A program made the position numbers and the translations under genes. The notes under the pieces were generated by a model. That model was not told the DNA's origin, made no database searches, and was given only the letters and a program-made list of their open reading frames with translations. 64,000 nt of DNA. Source: Tessaracoccus caeni (lineage in GTDB: Bacteria > Actinomycetota > Actinomycetes > Propionibacteriales > Propionibacteriaceae). Below, piece after piece: positions 57,924-64,000 of this stretch; within the stretch, counting starts at the first letter, position 1; the number at the start of each line of letters is the position of its first letter. The DNA lies in the NCBI RefSeq assembly GCF_029211185.1, contig NZ_JARGDO010000012.1, forward strand, positions 62,001-126,000, given 5' to 3'.

Positions 57924-58266
57924 CGGTCGTTGAGGCGCGAGCGTCAGCGAGCCTCGAAGCGACCCAGCCCGCGGCCAAACAACAGACCCAACCCCACGGC
58001 GCGCCCCTTTCGAGGCTCGGCCGCGAACGGCCTCACACCTCAAGGAGCGTGACCCCCACGGTCGTTGAGGAGCGAGCGCCAGCGAGCCTCGAAGCGACCC
58101 AGCCCGTGGCCGAACAACAGACCCAACCCCACGGCGCGCCCCTTTCGAGGCTCGGCCGCGAACGGCCTCACACCTCAAGGAGCGTGACCCCCGCGGTCGT
58201 TGAGGTGCGACGAAGTCGCCTCGAAGCGACCCAGCCCTGGCCGAACAACGGACCCAGCCCCACGTC
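57924..58266. repeat. 135-bp tandem repeat, two and a half units
   Basis: Units begin CGGTCGTTGAGG at 57924, 58059 and 58194, an exact 135-bp period. Each contains TCGTTGAGG..CCTCGAAGCGA palindrome pieces and a second TTTCGAGGCTCGGCCGCG...CCTCA palindrome. The third unit runs into the PheRS-like gene end at 58270. Copies 1 and 2 differ at only a few positions, so the array is recent. The block fills the 57900-58269 gap; an open frame inside it is repeat-driven. Confidence 0.9.
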
Positions 58267-58269
58267 GCG

Positions 58270-59388
58270 TCAGATCAACTCCATCACCGGGCCTTCGTGG
58301 ACCGCACGGTAGATCGTGTTGCGGATGGCGTTGGCCTCTGCCGAGGTGAGCGTCCGGTCGATCGGACGCAGCACGATTCGCAGCAGCAGGTTCACCTGGC
58401 CCGCGCGGGTGCCGAGGCGCGATCGCGCGGCCTCGGGCAGCGCTTCGTGCGACGTGCGACTCCGCAGCTCGACCGACTCGACGACCTCGGCGTCGCTGCC
58501 CAAAGCGGTGCGGATGCGGTCGCCCAGCGTCTCCTCATCCTCGTCTTCAGCGACCACGACGGAGATGTCGCGCCGCGCCGACGGCAGCGGGGAGACGTGC
58601 TGCCAAGGGTCCAGAGTCAGCATCTGTTCGGCGATACGGGGATCCCGTGCCCGCAGGTAGCGGATGTCGGGGATCGCCTTGCGCAGCATGAGCGCGCGCT
58701 CCAGGCCCATGCCCAGCGCCAGTCCCGACCAGCGCTGCGGATCGAGCCCCGAGCCGCGCAGCACTTCCGGGTGGATCCGCCCGCATTCGGCGAGTTCCAG
58801 CCACTGGCCGTCGTGGCGCACGTCGATCTGGCGCCCCCCGACGGTATAGGGGTGCTCGACATCGGTGACCTTCCATTCGGCACCCGGAAGGACGGCGTCG
58901 ACGAGCAGCGCGATCATGGCGAGCATGTCGTCGTCCGTCGTGTCCGGGTGGCTGCGAAGCCGCCAGAGATCCACCTGGTGGGGCTCCCCCACGTGGCTGC
59001 GATCGACGACGTCGCGCCGGTAGACGAGCCCGGGCGCGACGATCAGTTCATCCACGTCCGCGCAACCGGTGTAGTGCTCGAGCGCCGTCGGGATCTCCGC
59101 GCTCATGTGGCTGCGCAGCATCGTCGTCGGGCTGAGATAGCGGGTGTAGCGACGGTCGCGGGTCACGTCGCCGGGGTCGTAGCCGAGGCGGTCGTAGTTG
59201 TCGCGGACCGCCACGATGGGCGAGTGGCGCACATATCGGACAGTGCTGCTCCAGGTGCCCTGCAGCGTCGAGACGACGCCGTCGAGAAGAAGCTGGACCG
59301 CGTGGCGGCCTTGGGCAGGGTCGGTGAGGTCGCGCAGGGAGAGCGCGTGAGAAAGCTGGTCTGCGGTGAGGTAGTCGGTGTGAGCCAT
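58270..59388 (-). CDS. Stand-alone phenylalanyl-tRNA-synthetase-like ligase (SrmL-type)
   Basis: 372 residues. The core is a class II aminoacyl-tRNA synthetase fold like PheRS alpha: motif 2 PGLVYRRDVVDRSHVGEPHQVD, motif 3 GLALGMGLERALMLRKAIPDIRYLRARD. The last ~95 residues form a ferredoxin-fold anticodon-binding domain as at the PheRS beta C-terminus (ARRDISVVV, DRTLTSAEANAI). The layout equals the single-chain mitochondrial PheRS and the SEED family PheS-related mystery ligase. The normal PheRS subunits are expected elsewhere. It has its own leader region (59389-59536). Confidence 0.85.
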   Translation of the reverse strand: MAHTDYLTADQLSHALSLRDLTDPAQGRHAVQLLLDGVVSTLQGTWSSTVRYVRHSPIVAVRDNYDRLGYDPGDVTRDRRYTRYLSPTTMLRSHMSAEIPTALEHYTGCADVDELIVAPGLVYRRDVVDRSHVGEPHQVDLWRLRSHPDTTDDDMLAMIALLVDAVLPGAEWKVTDVEHPYTVGGRQIDVRHDGQWLELAECGRIHPEVLRGSGLDPQRWSGLALGMGLERALMLRKAIPDIRYLRARDPRIAEQMLTLDPWQHVSPLPSARRDISVVVAEDEDEETLGDRIRTALGSDAEVVESVELRSRTSHEALPEAARSRLGTRAGQVNLLLRIVLRPIDRTLTSAEANAIRNTIYRAVHEGPVMELI

Positions 59389-59391
59389 GAT

Positions 59392-59458
59392 GAGTCTCCA
59401 TGAAGTGGTGGGCTGGCGAGGAAGGTGGAAATTCCCCCGGCCGTGCCTACGGAGACTC
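59392..59458 (-). promoter_or_regulatory. Sequestered Shine-Dalgarno in the ligase leader
   Basis: On the minus strand, GAGTCTCC (59451-59458) is complementary to GGAGACTC (59392-59399), extended by a G-U and a further pair. The latter holds the ribosome site GGAG 7 nt before ATG 59388. Pairing would hide the site unless a ribosome on the leader peptide (stop at 59465) or a ligand changes the fold. It is not a canonical T-box. Confidence 0.55.
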
Positions 59459-59464
59459 TGCGGG

Positions 59465-59536
59465 CTATGGGCGCACGTCGAAGACCCCGTGGCCGTCAAC
59501 CGGCCGGGGGTCGCTAAATCGCTGCTGCCACCGCAT
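59465..59536 (-). CDS. Leader peptide upstream of the PheRS-like ligase
   Basis: 23 codons from ATG 59536, beginning MRWQQRF and ending GVFDVRP, with two Phe and four Pro. TACCCT lies 7 nt upstream at 59544-59549 (a -10 type box), so the message would start at the ATG, leaderless. The stop lies 7 nt before the GAGTCTCC that can hide the ligase ribosome site, the geometry of an attenuator. The amino acid sensed is uncertain. Confidence 0.5.
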   Translation of the reverse strand: MRWQQRFSDPRPVDGHGVFDVRP

Positions 59537-59582
59537 GTCGCAAAGGGTAACAGGCCGCGAGCCTGGCTCCGCCACTCCCCAC

Positions 59583-60476
59583 TCAGGCGAGGGTGAGAGC
59601 GAGGAGGTCCTCGAGGCCTGCGCGCACCCGATCCGGGGTGACGTCGGGGCGGAGGTGGGCCAGCCCGGGAATGATGTGGGCGGGGTCGGGCAGGAAGCCG
59701 AGGATGTCGCTCACCGCCCAGTAGCGGGCTGCGTCGGGATCGGGGTCGAGCACACCACCCGCGTCGAGATATGCCTGCCTGAATGCCTGTGCGTCGTCGA
59801 GGCTGTGCAGCATCGCGAAATCAGAGCACATGTGGGCGACGTCTAGGTCGCTCGGACCCCAGGACGTCTCGGCCCAGTCCACCACTGCCGCGATCTCGTC
59901 GCCCTGCCACAGCAGGTTGCCTAGGTGGAAGTCGCGATGGATCAGGCCATGCGGCGTGGCCGGTTCCCCTGCATTACGGATCTCGATCGCACGCCGCCAC
60001 AGTTCGGGACGACGCGACCAGGCCGGCACCTCCAGCTGCGACGGCCCTCGGTAGGTGAACCGGGGTAGCTGCTCGCCAGCAGGCAACCTCTGACTGTGGA
60101 TGGCCAGGGCGGTGCGGGCCAGGTCGGACACGGCGGCCGGGCTCAGCGGGTCGAGCCGAGTGGCGCCCGCCCGCCACTCCATCAGGCAGGCCAGACCGTC
60201 GGCCGCCTCCCCCGTCAGGTCTGCGGCGACGAGACGCGGCACCTGCGCGACGGCGTCCGCGAGCAACCCGCAGGCCGACGCCTCGCGTCGAACGTGCTCA
60301 CGACCCACCTCGCCCCAGCGCTCCGGATCGGCCCATCGCAGTGCCAGCTGCTTGCCGTCGTGCAGCCGCACCCGCCACTTGGTGTTGGTGATCCCACCAC
60401 CGACGGCGGACACATCAACGATCTCAGACGACGCGCGCTTCTCCGCCCACGCCAGCGCCGCCGGCGCGGGCCTCAT
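59583..60476 (-). CDS. Aminoglycoside phosphotransferase-family kinase (APH fold)
   Basis: 297 residues. The kinase-like fold has GGGITNTKWRVRL near the N-terminus, catalytic loop HRDFHLGNLLWQGDE and the DFG-equivalent VVDWAETSWGPSDLDVAHM. Substrate unknown; choline, homoserine and antibiotic kinases share the fold. ATG 60476 starts just after the preceding gene's TGA (TGAGATG). It ends 46 bp before the ligase leader peptide start. Confidence 0.88.
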   Translation of the reverse strand: MRPAPAALAWAEKRASSEIVDVSAVGGGITNTKWRVRLHDGKQLALRWADPERWGEVGREHVRREASACGLLADAVAQVPRLVAADLTGEAADGLACLMEWRAGATRLDPLSPAAVSDLARTALAIHSQRLPAGEQLPRFTYRGPSQLEVPAWSRRPELWRRAIEIRNAGEPATPHGLIHRDFHLGNLLWQGDEIAAVVDWAETSWGPSDLDVAHMCSDFAMLHSLDDAQAFRQAYLDAGGVLDPDPDAARYWAVSDILGFLPDPAHIIPGLAHLRPDVTPDRVRAGLEDLLALTLA

Positions 60477-60477
60477 C

Positions 60478-60852
60478 TCAGCGGATGCCTGCAGGACGAC
60501 CATCGCGGATGAACGACCAGGCGATCAGAGCGGGGACAAGCCACAGCGCGACCGCCGCCGAACCCCAGATGAGCACGGCGACGATGGCCGCGATAGCCTC
60601 CCGAGCCGAAACGGCACCGCCCGGCCCTGTCAGAGGGAGCACCAGGACCAGTCCGATGATCACGGCGCCCACCGCCGCCAGCGTTCCCAGGCGCGAGAAC
60701 AATCCCTCGGTGCGAGGAGTTCGCCGCACGAGCACGTATGCGACGGCGACGTAGGCAGCCACCAGAAGAGCGAAGGGAGAGGCAGAGGCGACCCCGAGCA
60801 CGGCGACCCACGCGGCGCCGGACATCGCAATCAGGGTGGCGAGCAGCTTCAC
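60478..60852 (-). CDS. Small membrane protein, unknown function
   Basis: 124 residues with four hydrophobic segments (about 5-42, 55-75, 85-112) and a basic loop RRTPRTEGL. No family recognised. GTG 60852. Its stop nearly touches the APH-fold gene start, so the two are cotranscribed. Confidence 0.7.
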   Translation of the reverse strand: MKLLATLIAMSGAAWVAVLGVASASPFALLVAAYVAVAYVLVRRTPRTEGLFSRLGTLAAVGAVIIGLVLVLPLTGPGGAVSAREAIAAIVAVLIWGSAAVALWLVPALIAWSFIRDGRPAGIR

Positions 60853-60945
60853 GTGCTTCTCCTTCGCAACGGGCGTGGTTCCAGTCCCTGCGGTCCAGCA
60901 TATCGATGCCGAAAGCGCCGATACACGGTGTCGCGTCGACGATGT

Positions 60946-62451
60946 TCAGGACGGGAGGCCGCGATCTCCGCCCACCCTGACCATCCTCCGGGTGACGCGA
61001 CGACGGCCGATGAGGTCGGTCAGGAGCCAGAGCAGCAGGAGCACCGTCGCGGCGCCGGCGACAAGACCGAAGGCGCCACCGATCGTCGGATAGAGCGTCG
61101 AGACCGCGCCGACGGGCAGCGCCACCCGTTGTTCGCCGGGCGCTCGATCGGAAGCGACGAAGGAGTCGACGCGGCTGAGCTGGCGTCCGAACGTATCGGC
61201 GGCAAGGCTGACCCCGGAGCCGGTCTGGCGGAACACCGCCATGCCGTTCTCAATGGCCCGCACGACGCTCATCTCGGAGTGGATCCGGCGCACCTCGAAC
61301 CAGTCGTTGGCGGGGATCACCATCAGGTCGACGCCCAGTTCACCGGCCTGGCGGATCACGTCGGGGAAGTCGGCGTCCCAGCAGATCACGACGCTCAGTC
61401 GTCCGAACGGCGTCTCGACCACCTGCAGTCGCCCGTCGCCACGCACCGATCCCTCGAACGCGTTGCCGCCGTACTTGATGTGGCTGAGCACCACGTCACC
61501 GCTCGGGTCCAGCACCTCCACCCAGTTCGCCACCGGCTGGGTGTCGAGGCTGAGCAGCGGCAGCACGATCCATACGTCGTGCCCGCGGGCCACGTCGGCC
61601 ATCTCGGCGCGCAGTTCCGCGATATCGGAGGTCGTGCCAAAGCCGGCGCCCTCCGGGAAGACGATCAGTTCGGCGTCGGCGGCGGCCAGTCGTTCGGCCG
61701 CCGCCACCAGCGTGTGGTGCGTCGAGGCGGTCGCTGTCGCAAAGGCGACGGATCCCGGATCCAAGGCGGTGGCCTCGGCGATCGCCCCATTGGCGAGCGA
61801 CACCCCCGCCACATCGACGACACGTTCCGCCCCGGGCGCGGTCAACGGACGCACCACACCTCCCAACAGCAGAAGTCCCACCAGCGCACCCGCACCCCAG
61901 GCCCAGCGGGGGACGTCGTCCCATCGCTCCCACAACAGGGCCAGCAGACTCGCACCCCACCCGACGACGAATACCACCAGCGGGAGGCCACCGAGAGCCG
62001 CCAACTGGATCGCCGACGCCCCCACCTGGGTGTATGCCTGAGCACCGAAGGTTCCGATCTCGGCGCTTCCGGTGGTGAACGTATCGACGGCGGTCCAAGC
62101 CGACGGGAACGCCAGAGAGCCGAGTGTCGTCGCGCCCACTCGACGGTAGACCCACCGGTCGACCACGAACACCAGCATGCCGATCAGCGATGCCCCCACT
62201 GGAATGACGGCCGTCGGCAGCGGGGCGGTCACCACCTCAGGGATGACGCCGCGCCACGCGAACGCGCCCACCGTCCCGACCAGCGCGGAGAGCACAAAGA
62301 AGTCGATCACCGGGCGCGTCGTCGACCGGTAGTACCGCAGAGTGAGCACCGCCCCGACCCACGCCGCGACGGGCACGTTCCACTGGCCGCCGGTGAACAC
62401 CGCCGCGACGACGATCCCGGCCAACAGCAGGGTGCGAGTGATGAACGTCAT
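60946..62451 (-). CDS. Nitrilase-superfamily membrane protein (apolipoprotein N-acyltransferase-like)
   Basis: 501 residues. Six or so N-terminal membrane segments (about 5-215) are followed by a C-N hydrolase domain and a final membrane segment (about 470-490). Catalytic Glu is in IVFPEGAGFG, Lys in LSHIKYGG and C357 in VVICWDADFP, as in Lnt, which N-acylates lipoproteins. Sequence is far from classical Lnt and could act on other substrates. ATG 62451 has GGGAGGA upstream. Divergent from the two-component genes at 62625. Confidence 0.85.
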   Translation of the reverse strand: MTFITRTLLLAGIVVAAVFTGGQWNVPVAAWVGAVLTLRYYRSTTRPVIDFFVLSALVGTVGAFAWRGVIPEVVTAPLPTAVIPVGASLIGMLVFVVDRWVYRRVGATTLGSLAFPSAWTAVDTFTTGSAEIGTFGAQAYTQVGASAIQLAALGGLPLVVFVVGWGASLLALLWERWDDVPRWAWGAGALVGLLLLGGVVRPLTAPGAERVVDVAGVSLANGAIAEATALDPGSVAFATATASTHHTLVAAAERLAAADAELIVFPEGAGFGTTSDIAELRAEMADVARGHDVWIVLPLLSLDTQPVANWVEVLDPSGDVVLSHIKYGGNAFEGSVRGDGRLQVVETPFGRLSVVICWDADFPDVIRQAGELGVDLMVIPANDWFEVRRIHSEMSVVRAIENGMAVFRQTGSGVSLAADTFGRQLSRVDSFVASDRAPGEQRVALPVGAVSTLYPTIGGAFGLVAGAATVLLLLWLLTDLIGRRRVTRRMVRVGGDRGLPS

Positions 62452-62624
62452 GGCTTCCTCCCCTAGATCAAGGACTATGGCGGCGACGCTACGGACCGGG
62501 CACCGTCCCCCACATCGGCCGCCGGGGTGTCCGTTCGGACGCCCGTTCGGCCAATGCCGTGCCACCCCGACCGCCCTACGATCGGAGACATCAGCACGTG
62601 GAGCTGACGGAAAAGGGGGACGTC

Positions 62625-63833
62625 GTGGGTGAGCACACGGTGACGCCGGAGCGCGGATGGGACCGCCTGCGGCATAGCCTGAACGGTCTGACGGGACCGG
62701 GTCTCATCTACGTGTTCGTCACCGCCGTGCTGGTTCTTCTCTCTTGGCAAGCGGTCGCGAGGCTGCTGGCGGAGGGGCATCCGGGGGTCGCTGCGGCTGT
62801 CGTCGTAGCCGTGGTGTGTCTGGTGGTGGCGTTCTGGGCCAATGGGCTCTTGGGGGGACGCCAGCGCTGGTGGCCGGGCTACGTCGCAGTCCAGTCAGCG
62901 TTGGTCGGCGTGCTGGTCGTCACGACGCAGATCAGCACCCACATCGACATCTTCCTGGCTCCGTCGGCCCTGTTGTGCCTGGCCGGCGAGGCGCTCGGAA
63001 CCTGGGGCAACACCAAGCGCGGTTTCGCGTTGGCCGGCTTCTATCTGGCGGCCGCCGCCGGGGTCATCCTGCTCGCGACGCCGCGCTCCTCATGGGTGGT
63101 GCCGCTCAATCAGTTCGGCATCCTCGCGGCGACGGTGATCGTGCTCGTCGTGCTTTCCAACCGGGCGGATGCCGAGCGGCTCCGCGCGCAGACTCTTGCG
63201 GCCGAGCTGCGGGCGTCGTCGGAGCAGGTGGCCGCGCTGACCCGGCAGGCCGAGCGCCAGCGGATGGCCCGCGAACTGCACGACACCCTCGCCCAAGGAC
63301 TCACCGGGATCACGCTGCAGCTCGAGGCCGCCCGGGGGCACCTCGATCGCGGCAACGACGTCCGCGCGCTCGCCATCGTCGATCAGGCGTTGGGGAGCGC
63401 CCGGTCGACGCTGGCCTCATCGCGACAGGCGATCGACGACCTGCGCCGCAACCCCGACGACCTCGCCTCCGAGATCGGTTCCCGCGCGGCACGGTTCACC
63501 CGCGAGACGGGCATCCGCAGCACGGTGGAGATCGGCGGCGAGGCGCCGTTGCCCGTCGAGACCCGGGAGCATCTGCTGCGGGTTCTCGACGAGGCGCTGA
63601 CCAATGCGGAACGGCACGCCGAGGCCGAACATGTTCTCGTTCAGTTCACCGACGGCGCCGGCGGTCTCAGCCTGCAGGTGACCGACGACGGTCACGGCTT
63701 CGATCCCGACGCGGAGCGCTCCGGTCACTACGGCCTGATCGGCATGCGCGAGCGCGCGGCCTTGATCGGAGGCGAGCTGATCGTCGAGTCTCGTCCGGGG
63801 CGCACGGCCGTCAGGTTGGAGGTACGACGATGA
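62625..63833 (+). CDS. NarL-type sensor histidine kinase
   Basis: 402 residues. About six N-terminal membrane segments (to about 190), a coiled linker, HisKA_3 with H219 ([14 protein letters not shown]) and an HATPase domain ([31 protein letters not shown]). GTG 62625 has AAGGGGGA 4 nt upstream. Overlaps the regulator gene by 4 nt. It may sense the membrane or the product of the divergent Lnt-like gene (context only). Confidence 0.92.
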   Translation: MGEHTVTPERGWDRLRHSLNGLTGPGLIYVFVTAVLVLLSWQAVARLLAEGHPGVAAAVVVAVVCLVVAFWANGLLGGRQRWWPGYVAVQSALVGVLVVTTQISTHIDIFLAPSALLCLAGEALGTWGNTKRGFALAGFYLAAAAGVILLATPRSSWVVPLNQFGILAATVIVLVVLSNRADAERLRAQTLAAELRASSEQVAALTRQAERQRMARELHDTLAQGLTGITLQLEAARGHLDRGNDVRALAIVDQALGSARSTLASSRQAIDDLRRNPDDLASEIGSRAARFTRETGIRSTVEIGGEAPLPVETREHLLRVLDEALTNAERHAEAEHVLVQFTDGAGGLSLQVTDDGHGFDPDAERSGHYGLIGMRERAALIGGELIVESRPGRTAVRLEVRR

Positions 63834-64000
63834 TCCGGGTGCTGCTCGTCGACGATCACCAAGTGGTGCGGCAAGGTCTGGGCCTGCTGCTGGAGACCAG
63901 CGACGACATCGAAGTGGTCGGCGAGGCGGCCGACGGCGCGGAGGCGCTGGACGCCGTCGCAAGGCTGGAACCCGACGTCGTGCTGATGGACATCCGGATG
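63830..64000 (+). CDS. NarL-family response regulator, 3' end outside window
   Basis: The first 57 residues of a receiver domain are visible: [14 protein letters not shown] and the phospho-acceptor D of VVLMDIRM. The ATG overlaps the kinase stop (ATGA). The LuxR DNA-binding half is beyond the right edge and is expected by pairing with a HisKA_3 kinase. Confidence 0.92.
   Translation, partial: MIRVLLVDDHQVVRQGLGLLLETSDDIEVVGEAADGAEALDAVARLEPDVVLMDIRM

Noticed and set aside
57924-58266. N-terminal extension of the ABC-2 permease through the tandem repeats
   Set aside because: The extension is built only of repeat sequence; GTG 57899 has a ribosome site and gives the family length.
59389-59582. 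T-box riboswitch before the PheRS-like ligase
   Set aside because: The conserved T-box bulge (TGGNACCGCG type) and specifier stem were not found; a leader-peptide attenuator explains the elements better.
60100-62466. Very long plus-strand open frame opposite the APH-fold and Lnt-like genes
   Set aside because: It is Arg/His/Pro-rich, has no recognisable domain and spans two genes that each show clear catalytic motifs on the minus strand.

Overview
The window is GC-rich and densely packed, with many GTG starts and 4-nt ATGA/GTGA stop-start overlaps. Gene content is typical of Actinomycetota: a BkdABC/PDH-like set, LacI-controlled carbohydrate ABC uptake, MprAB-like and NarL-type two-component pairs, and DMT, GT4 and PhzF families. 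The mixture (sucrose-phosphorylase-type GH13, GH36, catabolic-type ornithine carbamoyltransferase, palindromic intergenic repeats) would fit a Propionibacteriales member. That placement is inference; there is no rRNA or marker gene to fix it.

Layout. 0-3.6 kb: 2-oxoacid dehydrogenase operon E1alpha-E1beta-E2 (minus; E2 runs off the left edge). 3.75-7.3 kb: a LolD/MacB-type ATPase and a very large FtsX-type permease. 7.3-18.3 kb: a carbohydrate region. It holds an alpha-glucosidase remnant, GH36 alpha-galactosidase, LacI regulator, two permeases and a lipoprotein binding protein, a rare kinase-GH13 phosphorylase fusion, and ornithine carbamoyltransferase. 18.4-22.7 kb: small membrane protein, low-MW phosphatase, and an operon of OmpR regulator, histidine kinase, AzlC and AzlD. 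23.1-24.4 kb: hexulose-phosphate synthase and isomerase (RuMP module) behind a tiny leader ORF. 24.4-28 kb: heterodimeric ABC exporter.

28-46 kb is an accessory patchwork of single genes: nucleotidyltransferase, AlkC-like glycosylase, phosphotransferase, epimerase, PhzF, glycosyltransferase, DUF4143 ATPase, dehydrogenase, racemase, DJ-1-like protein, hemerythrin and methyltransferases. It also contains at least four broken genes or gene fragments and many long palindromes. 46.5-50.3 kb: a NarL-type two-component pair divergent from an FtsX/LolD-type transporter it probably controls. 50-57.9 kb: lipoprotein, HAD phosphatase, two divergent hexapeptide acetyltransferases, an MFS transporter, a transglutaminase-like protein and an ABC-2 transporter. 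58.3-64 kb: a stand-alone PheRS-like ligase with an attenuator-like leader, a phosphotransferase, an Lnt/nitrilase-like membrane protein, and a second NarL-type pair cut by the right edge.

The most unusual signals are non-coding. (1) Four long hairpins have mostly unrelated stems but share a nearly identical 15-nt loop, TGTAC[CG]T[AC]T[TG]GCACA. (2) A second palindrome family has 31-bp arms. (3) A 164-bp inverted-repeat element ends exactly at a start codon. (4) Perfect-period tandem repeats occur (84, 135 and 23 bp). (5) The PheRS-like gene has a leader peptide and a sequestered Shine-Dalgarno. Among proteins, the kinase-GH13 fusion and the single-chain PheRS-like ligase stand out.
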